Made by a program: the position numbers and the translations under genes. A model generated the notes under the pieces. That model saw nothing but the letters and a program-made list of their open reading frames with translations, searched no databases and had not been told where the DNA came from. DNA of 64,000 bases from Gemmatimonadota bacterium (lineage in GTDB: Bacteria > Gemmatimonadota > Gemmatimonadetes > Gemmatimonadales > GWC2-71-9), in the NCBI GenBank assembly GCA_040388535.1, contig JAZKBR010000001.1, positions 544,821-608,820 on the forward strand. The letters are read 5' to 3'. Positions 9,463 through 18,601 of the stretch are shown piece after piece (position 1 is the first letter of the stretch; each line of letters starts with the position of its first letter).

Positions 9463-10670
9463 GCACCAGCGGCAATTCGCCACTCGAGACCCGCCTCCGC
9501 ACCGAGCTCGAACAGTTCCGTCGCGACGGTGTGTACAAGCGACTGAACCATCTCGAGTCGCCGATGGCGGCGCGGGTGAAGATGGAGGGACGTGGTGAAG
9601 TCATCATTCTCTCGTCCAACAACTATCTCGGTCTGAGCGATCATCCGGAGGTCTGCGCGGCAGGAAAAGCGGGGATCGATCAGTTCGGCGCCGGCACCGC
9701 GTCGGTCCGCTTCATCTGCGGCACCTTCACGATCCATCGCGAGCTGGAGGCTACCTGCGCCCAGCTGGTCGGGACCGAGGCGGCCCTCTCGTTCGTGAGT
9801 TGCTGGAACGCCAACGAGGCCCTCCCGGCCACCGTCCTCACCGCCGACGACCTGATCCTTTCCGACCAGCTCAATCACGCCTCGATCATCGACGGGCTCC
9901 GGCTGGCCAAGTCGATTACCAAGTGCGAGACCGGCGTCTTCCCTCACGGCGACTATGCCGAGCTCGACCGGAAGCTGGCTGCGGCCACCGACCGGAAGGT
10001 CAAGATGGTCGTCAGCGATGGCATCTTCTCGATGGAAGGGAGCATCGTGAACCTCCCCGCCCTGCTGGAGGTCTGCCGCAAGCACGACGCCGTCCTCTGG
10101 CTCGATGACTCCCACGCCACCGGGGTGCTGGGGGCCACGGGCCGCGGGACCGCCGAACATTTCGGACTCCTGGGCCAGGTGGACATCATTACGTCGACTC
10201 TCGGCAAGGCCCTCGGTGGGGCGGCCGGTGGCTTCGTGGCGGGCTCCGGGGCGCTCTGCGACTACCTCACGCAACGCGCCCGACCCCAGCTCTTTACCAA
10301 TGCGCTCCCGGCCACGGTCGCCGCGTCGGCGCAGGCCGCCATCCACGTGCTCCTGGCGGAACCCGAGCGGGTTACGCGGCTGCGGGACAACGCCCGATAC
10401 TTTCGGGAGCGCCTCGTGGAGCTCGGCTTTCAGCCACTCCCCGGGGAGACGCCGATCGTTCCGGTCATTCTCGGCGAGACTGCCGCCGCGATCCGGATGA
10501 GCGAGCGGCTGCTTGATGCTGGTGTCTTCGTGACCGGATTCGGCTTTCCGGTGGTACCACAGGGTCAGGCCCGGGTCCGCTGCCAGGTATCGGCGGCCCA
10601 CACCCGAGCCGATCTCGATCAGGCCCTCGTGGCCTTCGAGACCGCTGGACGAGAGCTTGGCCTGATCTGA
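9459..10670 (+). CDS. kbl: glycine C-acetyltransferase (2-amino-3-ketobutyrate CoA ligase)
   Basis: Pyridoxal-phosphate enzyme of the alpha-oxoamine synthase family. It cleaves 2-amino-3-ketobutyrate with CoA into glycine and acetyl-CoA, completing the pathway begun by Tdh. At 403 residues it has the usual length. Visible motifs are SSNNYLGLSDHPEV, GTASVRFICGT, DQLNHASIIDG (cofactor stacking His), VLWLDDSHATGVLGATGRGT, and TLGKALGG with the PLP-binding Lys. The GTG at 9459 overlaps the tdh stop. The same frame stays open far upstream across tdh, but that part is a G+C-driven shadow. Confidence 0.95.
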   Translation: MSTSGNSPLETRLRTELEQFRRDGVYKRLNHLESPMAARVKMEGRGEVIILSSNNYLGLSDHPEVCAAGKAGIDQFGAGTASVRFICGTFTIHRELEATCAQLVGTEAALSFVSCWNANEALPATVLTADDLILSDQLNHASIIDGLRLAKSITKCETGVFPHGDYAELDRKLAAATDRKVKMVVSDGIFSMEGSIVNLPALLEVCRKHDAVLWLDDSHATGVLGATGRGTAEHFGLLGQVDIITSTLGKALGGAAGGFVAGSGALCDYLTQRARPQLFTNALPATVAASAQAAIHVLLAEPERVTRLRDNARYFRERLVELGFQPLPGETPIVPVILGETAAAIRMSERLLDAGVFVTGFGFPVVPQGQARVRCQVSAAHTRADLDQALVAFETAGRELGLI

Positions 10671-10677
10671 ATGCCCC

Positions 10678-10691
10678 GGCCTGTGTTTTGC
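10678..10691 (+). promoter_or_regulatory. possible sigma-54 promoter before the OMP gene
   Basis: GGCCTGTGTTTTGC followed by T has GG and GC ten bases apart and a full TTGC at -12, but a poor -24 half. Predicted start near 10703, 26 bases before the ATG. Confidence 0.35.
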
Positions 10692-10728
10692 TGATTATTT
10701 CCCCGACGCCCTTTCAGGAGACCCTCCG

Positions 10729-11367
10729 ATGACGTTCTTCCGGCGAGCCGCCACTGCCTGCGCGCTCGGGCTGCTTGTGGGCCTGCCCAATGCGGCACAC
10801 GCCCAGCGCGCCGACTCGTATACGTGGAAGTTCGGCCTCGATGCCGGCTCGATGATCTTCACGACCCGCAGCCAGGATTCGAAGGTCATTCCAAGCGCCG
10901 GTGCGCATGTGATGATCATGGCGCGCCGCACCGGCCTGATGGTCGGGGTCACCGAGGGGTTCGGCTCCGATGAGCGCACCAGCGGCGGACTGATCCTCTT
11001 CAACGATCTGCGTCGCTATCAGGCCGTGCTGGTCGCCTTCCCCTTCAAGCTCGCCCTCGAGCCGTACTTCGGTGTCGGTGGTGGCGTGCTGCAGGTGGTC
11101 GGGCCGCGGGTCGATCCGGTGGTTCAGGATCCCAGCGATCGGCAGGCCCTGCTCACGCTGGCACAGGATGCCTCGAGCAGCGGTTTCATCACCGCGCTTG
11201 CCGGTGTGCAGGGACGCTGGAAGCGGCTGGCGGTCTTCGGTCAGTACCAGCTGCACAGCTCCCCGAGCGATGACAAACTGCTCAAGGGCGCGATGCACTC
11301 GGTGCATGTCGGTCTGCGCTTCGGGCTTGGCAGCGCGAAAGACGGGGTTCGCGCCGGCGGTTACTGA
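10729..11367 (+). CDS. outer-membrane beta-barrel protein, 212 aa
   Basis: A secreted small barrel. The signal peptide ends in AAHAQ (about residues 1-26). Alternating hydrophobic strands follow, separated by turns: YTWKFGLDAGSMIF, AHVMIMARRTGLMVGVTEGF, YQAVLVAFPFKLALEPYFGVGGGVL, FITALAGVQGRWKRLAVFGQYQL, and HSVHVGLRFGLGS near the end. This resembles OmpA/OmpW-like 8-stranded barrels; the C-terminus is not a classical aromatic-ended strand. No specific ligand or function can be assigned. An AGGAG site precedes the ATG, and the gene converges with the MBOAT gene. Confidence 0.65.
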   Translation: MTFFRRAATACALGLLVGLPNAAHAQRADSYTWKFGLDAGSMIFTTRSQDSKVIPSAGAHVMIMARRTGLMVGVTEGFGSDERTSGGLILFNDLRRYQAVLVAFPFKLALEPYFGVGGGVLQVVGPRVDPVVQDPSDRQALLTLAQDASSSGFITALAGVQGRWKRLAVFGQYQLHSSPSDDKLLKGAMHSVHVGLRFGLGSAKDGVRAGGY

Positions 11368-11374
11368 GTAGGCG

Positions 11375-12766
11375 TCAGAACTGGAAGTAGAGGAACGGAC
11401 TCGTCCGATCGCCCGCGATCAGGGCGAGTGCAGCACCGAAGGCCGTCGCAACTGCGGCGGCCTTCCACCATTTCGGGGTGTAGTCCAGATCGTAGATGTT
11501 CGGTCCGAACATCCCCCATGCACCCGCCACGCCGAGTGCGCCGAGCGCGAGCCCGGCCTGCGGCACCCCGCTTCCTGTGAATCCGCTGAACATCCGCCCG
11601 AGCACCCCGATCGCCATCGTGAGATTGTCGGCGCGGAAGAAGACCCACCCGATCATCGCCAGGAATAGCATCCCGAACTGGCGCACGCGCGCAGGGAGAG
11701 CATCCCAGCCACTTCCGGCGGCACGATGCGCGCCCAGGAGGACACCGTGGTAGAAGCCCCAGATCAGGAAGGTCCAGCCGGCGCCGTGCCAGAGCCCGCC
11801 GATCAGCATCGTGAGCATCAGGTTGCGATAGACCTGCCAGGTGGTGCCGCGATTGCCACCAAAGGGGATATACAGGTAATCGCGCATGCAGGTCGACAGC
11901 GAGATGTGCCAGCGGCGCCAGAACTCGGCGGGGTCGAGCGACTTGTAGGGCGAATTGAAGTTGCGAGGGATCCGGATCCCGAAGAGGTACCCGAGGCCGA
12001 CCGCCATGCTGCTGTAGCCGGCGAAGTCGAAGTAGAGCTGGAACGAGTAGCCGAGCATCGCGATCCAGAGCGCCAGCGATGAGGCCGTATGCCACTGGGC
12101 CAGCACCGGGTTCACGAACGCCGCGAGGGTATCGGCCACGATGACCTTCTCGACCATCCCGACGGTGAAGATGGTGATCCCCTGCCGAAGCCAGCGGGTG
12201 CGGCTCGCGCTGCCGATCGACTCGAAGTCCTCCTGCACCTGCTTGAACCGGACGATCGGGCCGGCCACCAGCTGCGAGAAGAGCGAGACGTAGCTCGAGA
12301 ATTCCCAGAAATTGCGGGTCGGGACGATCTGGCGCCGGTACGAGTCGACGATATAGCTGATGGTGTGGAAGGTGTAGAAGGAAATGCCGATTGGCAGGAT
12401 CACATCGAGGTGGGGGACCGTGACATCAAGCCCCGCCGCGTGCATCGCATCGCGGAACGCCCCGAGCCCGAAGTTTGCATATTTGAAGAAGCCGAGCAGG
12501 GTCAGGTCGACGGTCACCGGAATGATCACGCAGAGCTTCCGCTTGCGTTCGTCGTCGTTCCACCTGAGCATTCCGAGTCCGGCCGAATAGCTCACGATGG
12601 TCGAGAAGAGCATCAGGAAACAGAAACGCCAGTCCCAGTAGCCATAGAAGACGTATCCGGTGATCGAGAGCCAGATGTACCGGGAGCGGGCACTCTCCAG
12701 CAGCCAGAACACCGCATAGGTGACTGGCAGGAAAGCGAAGAGGAAGATGAAGCTATTGAACAGCAT
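11375..12766 (-). CDS. MBOAT-family O-acyltransferase (AlgI-like)
   Basis: A 463-residue polytopic enzyme that moves acyl groups across the inner membrane to modify exported polysaccharide, as AlgI does in alginate acetylation. Features are the opening MLFNSFIFLFAFLP, IPVTVDLTLLGFFKYANF, LPIGISFYTFHTISYIVD, FSQLVAGPIVR, DPAEFWRRWHISLS with MRDYLYIPFGGNRG, and the catalytic-His segment GGLWHGAGWTF. The ATG at 12766 is chosen because the family N-terminus starts there. The SGNH-hydrolase gene diverges 45 bases away, the usual partner type (AlgJ/AlgX, DltD-like). The polysaccharide substrate is not identified; it may be the product of the large locus to the right. Confidence 0.92.
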   Translation of the reverse strand: MLFNSFIFLFAFLPVTYAVFWLLESARSRYIWLSITGYVFYGYWDWRFCFLMLFSTIVSYSAGLGMLRWNDDERKRKLCVIIPVTVDLTLLGFFKYANFGLGAFRDAMHAAGLDVTVPHLDVILPIGISFYTFHTISYIVDSYRRQIVPTRNFWEFSSYVSLFSQLVAGPIVRFKQVQEDFESIGSASRTRWLRQGITIFTVGMVEKVIVADTLAAFVNPVLAQWHTASSLALWIAMLGYSFQLYFDFAGYSSMAVGLGYLFGIRIPRNFNSPYKSLDPAEFWRRWHISLSTCMRDYLYIPFGGNRGTTWQVYRNLMLTMLIGGLWHGAGWTFLIWGFYHGVLLGAHRAAGSGWDALPARVRQFGMLFLAMIGWVFFRADNLTMAIGVLGRMFSGFTGSGVPQAGLALGALGVAGAWGMFGPNIYDLDYTPKWWKAAAVATAFGAALALIAGDRTSPFLYFQF

Positions 12767-12810
12767 CGCGGCTCCGGAGACTCTCTGACGCGGCAGAGCG
12801 AGTGGCTTCG

Positions 12811-13920
12811 ATGAGCGATTCCCCGAGCGAGAATCGGGCCAGTAACGGCGCGAACTGGCTGCGTCGCGGCGTCTTTGGCGTGGTGCTTCTGCTGCTGTTG
12901 CTGGTCGCCGCCGAAGCGATGGTCCGCCTCGAGGACTGGATCCGCTATCGCACTCCGCTGGGCAAATCACTCAAGGATCAGTCGGAGCTCACCGAACTCG
13001 ACGCCACCGGCCGGCATCCGGTGCCCGGGAGTCGCTTCGGCAAGTGGCACATCAACGCCCTTGGCACCCGCGGTCCCGAAGCCGACTCTGCCAGGGCAGG
13101 GAGTCGCGTCCTGGTGCTTGGCGCCTCCGAGACCTTCGGCCTCTACGAGAGCGCTGACCACGAGTATCCGCGCCAGCTTGCCGACTCGCTCACCCGTGCG
13201 AGCTGCGCGGCCGACGTCCTCAACGCCGGATTCATCGGGATGTCGCTCCCGACCGTAGAGCAGGACCTCCGCCTCCGTCTGCGCGCCCTCGCACCGCGTG
13301 TGGTGGTGTACTACCCTACCCCGCCGCAGTACGCCGAAGGGATTCCTGTGGCGGCAACCCCGGATTCAAGTGGCCGGAGCATCCGCCCCGAACCGGCCTG
13401 GCACTTCCGCTTCGGGACTCGGGCCTACAACCAGCTCAAGTCGATGTTCCCGGTCCTCTCCGACTGGTTGCGCCAGCGCGATATCGCCGCCGCCCGGAAA
13501 GGGACCGCGAGCGACTGGGTCTTCCAGACCGTACCGGATTCGCAGCGCGCTGCCTTCGAGCACGACCTGCGTCGCCTCGTCGGCACCATCCACAGCATCA
13601 GAGCCACTCCGATCCTAGTCACCCACGCGAACGGGTTTGTGGCAACGCCACCGCTCGACAACAAGATATTGCGAGCGTGGGAACGTCAGTACCCTCGCGC
13701 TACCGGTGCGGCGCTGGTGCAGTTCGATTCCGTTACCGCTGGAATCATCCGGCAGGTCGCCGCCGACTCTGGCGTGGCGCTCGTCGATGCATGGCAGGGG
13801 TTCCACCAGGTGAGTGGTCGCGAGTCGTTCGCCGACTTCTCCCACTTCACCGATCGTGGCGCGGGCACGATGGCGGGGCTGCTGCGCCCCGCGGTCTCCG
13901 GAGCACTCGGATGTAAATAG
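12811..13920 (+). CDS. membrane-anchored SGNH/GDSL-like hydrolase, partner of MBOAT
   Basis: A 369-residue protein with one N-terminal membrane segment (GVFGVVLLLLLLVAAEAMV) and a periplasmic SGNH-type domain. Block I reads VLVLGASETFGLYES, with the nucleophile Ser in GAS-E. Later come NAGFIGMSLPTVEQD (block II-like Gly) and, near the C-terminus, DFSHFTDRGAGTMA, matching block V with Asp and His. Such proteins hydrolyse or transfer O-acyl groups. Divergent placement against the MBOAT acyltransferase suggests they act together on a polysaccharide. ATG 12811 was preferred; a GTG at 12802 would add three residues. No strong ribosome site distinguishes them. Confidence 0.75.
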   Translation: MSDSPSENRASNGANWLRRGVFGVVLLLLLLVAAEAMVRLEDWIRYRTPLGKSLKDQSELTELDATGRHPVPGSRFGKWHINALGTRGPEADSARAGSRVLVLGASETFGLYESADHEYPRQLADSLTRASCAADVLNAGFIGMSLPTVEQDLRLRLRALAPRVVVYYPTPPQYAEGIPVAATPDSSGRSIRPEPAWHFRFGTRAYNQLKSMFPVLSDWLRQRDIAAARKGTASDWVFQTVPDSQRAAFEHDLRRLVGTIHSIRATPILVTHANGFVATPPLDNKILRAWERQYPRATGAALVQFDSVTAGIIRQVAADSGVALVDAWQGFHQVSGRESFADFSHFTDRGAGTMAGLLRPAVSGALGCK

Positions 13921-13944
13921 ACGGGCCACTGGCATACCAATGCA

Positions 13945-13981
13945 ACGACGCTCGCCTCCGGATTCCGGTGGCGAGCGTCGT
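13945..13981. terminator. bidirectional terminator hairpin
   Basis: A 12-bp perfect stem (ACGACGCTCGCC with GGCGAGCGTCGT) around a 13-base loop that itself contains CCGG twice. It lies between two convergent genes. Confidence 0.75.
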
Positions 13982-14001
13982 GATTTCAGACCCTTCGCGG
14001 T

Positions 14002-15720
14002 TCAGCTCGCGCGCGGCTTGGCTCCCTTGGCAGGCGCCGCCTTCTTCTTCGGGCCCGGTGCCGCTGCCTTCACCGCAACCTTGATGGCCTTCGGCTTGGC
14101 AGGCGCTGCCGCCTTGGCCTGCTTCTGGGCGGCCTTTTCCTTGGCCGGTGCAGCTGCCTTTGCCTGCTTGGCCCCACGCGCTGGCTTCGCGACAGGAACC
14201 GCAGCAGCGACTTCCGCAACGGCGGGGGCCGGTGTCGCCACCGGGGCTACTGCGGCGGCCGGCGGCGCGACCGGCGTGCCATTGAGGTTGATCACCCCGA
14301 CCATCTGCAACTCGCCCGGACGGGCAGGCGAGCGCGCCCCGCCGCGGAAGCGCACGGCCGGCGCCGCGGGCGCCACACTCTCGACGCCATCGGCTCCCGG
14401 TGCCGAGGTCTCGACCGCCGGACGACGATGCATCGCCAGGTCCGACTTGTGCGGCGACACCTCGTAGCGATCGTTGCCCAGCGCGCGCACGTCGGCGACT
14501 TCAGCGTCATTCGCCTGACGCAGCAACTTGTCGAAGCGCGCCGTGTCGAGCAGGATGTCTTCCTTGCCGTGCAACGCGGCCATCCGCGCGCGCAGCGTCT
14601 CGCCCGAGACCGGCACCGGCAACTCGCCCAGCGCGCGGCTCATCAGGTGGAACGCCTCGGCGAGCGTGAGGCCCATCGCACTCGGCAGTGGCGCTGGCAT
14701 CCCATCGGATGCCGCGGCCACGGCCGCGGCTGGCGCGACACTTCCCTCTTCACCTGGCTTGCCGCGGCCACGACCGCGACCACGACGACGCCTGCCACCG
14801 CGCTCGCCATCGGGACGCACTTCGCCCTGCGCTGCAGGCGCCGAGGCGGCCGGTGTCGCGGCAGTGGCCGCCGGCTTCGCATCGCGCGGGTTCGGGCGAC
14901 CACTGCTGCGCGACGCAGGAGCAACCGGTGCCGCACCACCCTTGGCGGGCAGCGAGACTTCGAGCTGACCATTCTCCTGCTTGGTGATGGTGATGAGCCC
15001 GCGATTCGCCGCTTCCGTGACAAACTTGCTGAAGCGATTCATCCCGACGTTCTTCTCGTCGAAATTCTCGTCGATCTGCTGCATCACCTGCTTGAGGCGA
15101 TCGGCGCGCATCACGTCGCCGTTGCGCTGCATCCGCTGCACCGCTTCCACCACCAGCTCCCACGGATCGCGCTGCGCGCTCGGCGCATCGCTTTCCTTGG
15201 TGAGGCCGGCAAGGTCCGAGTACGAGTAGTACTCGTCACAGTTCTGGATCAGGATGTCGCTGGCGGACTCGCGAATGCCGACGCCGATGACGTACTTGCC
15301 ATACTCCTTCAGCTTCAGCACCAGCGACGAGAAATCGCTGTCACCCGAGAGCAGGATGAAGGTGCCGATCTCTGGGCGCGTGAAGACGAGTTCGACGGCA
15401 TCGACCGCAAGCCGGATGTCGGTCGCGTTCTTCTTGTTGGTGCCGAAGGCGGGCGCGAAGATCAGGTCGATCGACGATTCCGACAGCGGCACGATGTACT
15501 GCGGGTAGCGGCGCCAGTCGGCGTAGGCGCGCTGGACCGAGACCTTGCCCTTGAAGATTTCGCTGTTGAGAAGGGAGCGAAGTTCCTTGGTGAGGTCGGA
15601 GCGGACGCCGAGGGTGACGTTGTCGAAATCGATGAGGAGCGCCGCGTTGGGCGCGTGGTGGGCGGCTGCCGATGGTGCAGGCGCAGGCCGGCCAACCCGA
15701 TGGGCTGGATACTGGTTCAC
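14002..15720 (-). CDS. NYN-domain nuclease-like protein with LOTUS/OST-HTH domain(s) and Lys/Ala-rich tail
   Basis: Domain order in 572 residues: a NYN (PIN-like) domain at about 25-165 with acidic clusters LLIDFDNV, NATDIRLAVDAVE and LLSGDSDFSSLV, which would bind metal for RNA cleavage; a LOTUS/OST-HTH RNA-binding domain at about 185-260 (DPWELVVEAVQ to FVTEAANRGLITI); and a low-complexity basic Arg/Gly part (RRRRGRGRGRGK). A probable second LOTUS-like domain follows (LTLAEAFHLMSRAL to VRALGNDRYEVSP), then a long Ala/Lys/Pro tail. The GTG at 15720 is preceded by AGGA. NYN-LOTUS proteins of the LabA/Limkain-b1 type act on RNA; the target here is unknown. Confidence 0.85.
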   Translation of the reverse strand: MNQYPAHRVGRPAPAPSAAAHHAPNAALLIDFDNVTLGVRSDLTKELRSLLNSEIFKGKVSVQRAYADWRRYPQYIVPLSESSIDLIFAPAFGTNKKNATDIRLAVDAVELVFTRPEIGTFILLSGDSDFSSLVLKLKEYGKYVIGVGIRESASDILIQNCDEYYSYSDLAGLTKESDAPSAQRDPWELVVEAVQRMQRNGDVMRADRLKQVMQQIDENFDEKNVGMNRFSKFVTEAANRGLITITKQENGQLEVSLPAKGGAAPVAPASRSSGRPNPRDAKPAATAATPAASAPAAQGEVRPDGERGGRRRRGRGRGRGKPGEEGSVAPAAAVAAASDGMPAPLPSAMGLTLAEAFHLMSRALGELPVPVSGETLRARMAALHGKEDILLDTARFDKLLRQANDAEVADVRALGNDRYEVSPHKSDLAMHRRPAVETSAPGADGVESVAPAAPAVRFRGGARSPARPGELQMVGVINLNGTPVAPPAAAVAPVATPAPAVAEVAAAVPVAKPARGAKQAKAAAPAKEKAAQKQAKAAAPAKPKAIKVAVKAAAPGPKKKAAPAKGAKPRAS

Positions 15721-15906
15721 GACGATCCTGTAGTCTGGCCGTCCCCGGTCTCGGCCTCCCAGCGCGCGGGCCTCGAAAGGCGGGCGTCGCGGGGAAGCGG
15801 ATGATCGAGACGGCGTTCAGTCCGGCCGGGCCCCGTTGGCCCCGCATCTCGGACAGTCGGGAAAGCTAAGGAGGGGGGGAGGCAGGAGGAAGAGCGATCG
15901 CCTCCG

Positions 15907-17469
15907 CTACGCCTGATGCATCGCCACGACCCGGGAGAGTTCCTGCCGCTTCACCTTGCCCGACGCCGTCATCGGGAGGGAATCGAAGAAACGCACCAGG
16001 TCGGGGACTTTGGTGGCCGCCAGGAGGTCCTGACAGAAGCGGCGGAGCTCAGGGCCGGTCACCACAGCTCCTTCGATCAGCACCACACAGGCGCAAACCA
16101 GCTCGCCCAGTACATCGTGGGGGACCCCGACCACGCAGGCCTCCTCGACCCCGGGATGGGTCCGCAGGACATCTTCGATTTCCCGCGGTGTCACCGTCTG
16201 GCCCGCCCGCACGATCACTTCCTTCCGTCGCGCGACGATCGAGACGTTGCCCTGCTCGTCGACGTGGGCGAGGTCACCAGTGAGCAGGAATCCCTCGGGC
16301 GTGAATGCGCGTGCAGTCTCCTGCGGCATCCGGTGGTAGCCCTGCATCAGGGTTGCGCTCTTCACGGCGAGTTCGCCCACGGCGTCGGCGCCGTGCAGGG
16401 TGCCGCTGCGGACGTCGACCACGCGCACGTCGAGTCCGTCCAGCGGCTTCCCCACGGTGCTGCGGCGTACTTCGGGCGTGTCGGACTTCCGGGTAATGCA
16501 AACCGTCGGGCCGGCCTCGGTGAGTCCGTAGGCCACCTCGACATTGCACCACTTGCGAATGCGATCGACCAGCGCCGGCGCGACCACACTCCCCGCCACG
16601 ACACCACCGCGAAGTGAAGCGAGATCGGTCCGCGCGAAGGCCGGGTCGCGCATCAGCAATTCGAAGATCGTCGGCACGGCGGGCAAGTGGGTGACGCCCT
16701 CAGCGGCGATGAGTTGCAACGCGCTGTCGGCCTCGAATTTCGGTAGCAGGACGATGGTGGCGCCGGCCGTGATCGCCGAGAGCAGCACGCTGAGTCCGAA
16801 GACGTGGAAGAGGGGCAGCACGGAAAGCACGATTTCGTCGGAACCAAGTTCGAGGGCCGAAACCGTGGCGACGGCACAGCCCATCATCGCGCGATGGCTC
16901 AGCAGGACGCCCTTCGGCTTCCCCATCGTGCCCGAGGTGTAGAGCAGCGTGAGTGGTGCGTCGGCGTCGCTGGCAGCGTCGCGCGGCGGCTGCCGTCGAC
17001 CGCGACTCACCATTTCATCGAACGGCACCGCGCGATCGTCGAACCAGCGCGCACCCGGCCCGGCATAGACAATCACGCGCAGCGAGGGGAGGTCGGGGAG
17101 GAGTTCGTCGAAGAGTTCGAGATAGTCGAGCGGCATTCCCGCTTCGGGGATGACCGCCGCCGCGACCTCGGCGTGCCGCAACTGATATTTCAGTTCGTGG
17201 TAGCCGAGCCCCGGATCGAGTGGCACCACCACGAGGCCGGCGTCGGCGGCGGCGAGCAGGGTGACGACCCATTCGAGCGAGTTGGGGAGGTCGATGGCAA
17301 TCCGGTCACCGGGTTCGAGCCCTTCGGCGCGCAATCCGCGGGAGAGGGCCTGAGCGCGTTCGGCGAGTTCGGTCCACGAGATGCGCCGGTCACCATCGAT
17401 GACTGCGAGACGATCACTGTGCTGGGCGACCTGCGTGGCAAGGCGTGCAGCAAGATGCGTATTCGGCAA
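15907..17469 (-). CDS. class I adenylate-forming acyl-CoA ligase
   Basis: A 520-residue ANL-superfamily enzyme that activates a carboxylic acid with ATP and usually joins it to CoA. The P-loop-like motif LLYTSGTMGKPKG lies at about residues 180-192. Others are VEVAYGLTEAGPTVCIT, LLTGDLAHVDEQGNV, the hinge VARRKEVIVRAGQ, and the C-terminal catalytic Lys in PMTASGKVKRQEL. The pattern fits medium or long-chain fatty-acyl-CoA ligases. The start is TTG at 17469, preceded by GGAGTGAGG, with no in-frame ATG close by. It lies downstream of the kinase/activator pair on the same strand, but with a 75-base gap. The substrate cannot be told from sequence. Confidence 0.85.
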   Translation of the reverse strand: MPNTHLAARLATQVAQHSDRLAVIDGDRRISWTELAERAQALSRGLRAEGLEPGDRIAIDLPNSLEWVVTLLAAADAGLVVVPLDPGLGYHELKYQLRHAEVAAAVIPEAGMPLDYLELFDELLPDLPSLRVIVYAGPGARWFDDRAVPFDEMVSRGRRQPPRDAASDADAPLTLLYTSGTMGKPKGVLLSHRAMMGCAVATVSALELGSDEIVLSVLPLFHVFGLSVLLSAITAGATIVLLPKFEADSALQLIAAEGVTHLPAVPTIFELLMRDPAFARTDLASLRGGVVAGSVVAPALVDRIRKWCNVEVAYGLTEAGPTVCITRKSDTPEVRRSTVGKPLDGLDVRVVDVRSGTLHGADAVGELAVKSATLMQGYHRMPQETARAFTPEGFLLTGDLAHVDEQGNVSIVARRKEVIVRAGQTVTPREIEDVLRTHPGVEEACVVGVPHDVLGELVCACVVLIEGAVVTGPELRRFCQDLLAATKVPDLVRFFDSLPMTASGKVKRQELSRVVAMHQA

Positions 17470-17544
17470 TCGGCCTCACTCCGGTTCACATCGGTGAGGC
17501 GAAAGGTAGGAGCGCCGCGCCGGAATCGGCAGGGCTTGACGCGG

Positions 17545-18600
17545 TCAGCCGATCAGGTCGTGCGGTCCGGCCACTGGCAGCGGGAGATTGAACGTGAAGG
17601 TGGTCCCCTCGCCCTGCATCGTGCTGACACCGAGATCGGAGCCCATCATCTCGACCAGTTTGCGGCAGATGGACAGCCCCAGTCCGGAGCCCGAGAACGC
17701 GTAGTCACCTGGCTGCTGGCGGCGGCGGAACGGTTCGAAGAGCGAATCCATCGCGGCCTCCGGAATGCCGCGGCCGGTGTCACGCACCGAGCAGACCAGC
17801 ATCCCGCTCGGACCGTCAGAGAGCTTCACCTCGACGAACCCCTCGGCGGTGAACTTGAGCGCGTTGGTGGTGAGATTGAGCAGGACACGGTTGAGCGCAC
17901 CAGGATGACCAATGCGTCGATCCCTCTCCGGCCCTTCGAAGCGCAGCTCGAGGCCCTTCTCTTCCGCGATCGGCAGCACGATGTCGCGAACCGATTCCAG
18001 CACGTCGGAGACTGCGAAAGGCTGCGCGTCGCGACTCACCAGACGGTCGCCGCCGCGCACGAGTTCGATGACATCACTCGCCACGGAGTTGAGACCGAAC
18101 GCGGCCGAGTAGACCAGCCCGAGCTGGCGCTCCTGCAGCGGGGAGAGCGGGCCGGAGCTGCCCCGCAGCATGGTTTCGGCGAGGAAGAGAATCGAGGTCA
18201 GTGGCGAGCGCAGATCGTGGGCGACTTCAACGATCAGGTCGAGCCCGCTCGGGCCGGTCATCCGGTCCTGGAAGTGTTCCGACCAGCGCGGCTCGAGCGC
18301 AATGGCGACGAGCTCGATGTGCTTGAGCAGTGGCCGCAACCCGCCCGGCTCGACGTCGGCGTCGTGCTCGAGGAGATAGCGACGCAACAGCGTGACGACA
18401 CGTCGGGCGAGTGGCGACACCGGCTCGTCACTCTCGAGGGAGCGGCCACTGGCCGAATCCTCGATGCGCGCGACGATGATGGCGATGGCGCCGGCGACTT
18501 CGCCCTGCGACACCGCATCAACCGCGAAGCGGCGCCATTCCTCGACAAGCCCATCCGCCGCCTCATCGAGACGGCGGCGGGAGACAGGATCGAGCGACAC
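17545..18600 (-). CDS. cytoplasmic sensor histidine kinase, partner of the sigma-54 activator
   Basis: A 351-residue kinase without membrane segments. An N-terminal helical region of about 115 residues has no recognised input domain (RsbRD-like helices are possible). The phosphoacceptor H-box VAHDLRSPLTS places the His at residue 128. The ATPase domain shows the N-box NLTTNALKFT, G1 DTGRGIP, and G2 GSGLGLSICRKLVE. It starts with GTG at 18600, one base after the activator stop, so the pair is an operon. Being soluble, it probably reads an internal signal or a partner protein. In PEP-CTERM systems the kinase PrsK accompanies regulator PrsR; this one has no GAF domain, so the match is by context only. 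Confidence 0.88.
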   Translation of the reverse strand: MSLDPVSRRRLDEAADGLVEEWRRFAVDAVSQGEVAGAIAIIVARIEDSASGRSLESDEPVSPLARRVVTLLRRYLLEHDADVEPGGLRPLLKHIELVAIALEPRWSEHFQDRMTGPSGLDLIVEVAHDLRSPLTSILFLAETMLRGSSGPLSPLQERQLGLVYSAAFGLNSVASDVIELVRGGDRLVSRDAQPFAVSDVLESVRDIVLPIAEEKGLELRFEGPERDRRIGHPGALNRVLLNLTTNALKFTAEGFVEVKLSDGPSGMLVCSVRDTGRGIPEAAMDSLFEPFRRRQQPGDYAFSGSGLGLSICRKLVEMMGSDLGVSTMQGEGTTFTFNLPLPVAGPHDLIG

Positions 18601-18601
18601 G

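Noticed and set aside
11361-12095. Long open frames opposite or out of frame to MBOAT, rho, kbl, the TonB receptor and other genes
   Set aside because: They are typical shadows at high G+C: biased toward Arg, Pro, Ala, lacking ribosome sites and family motifs.
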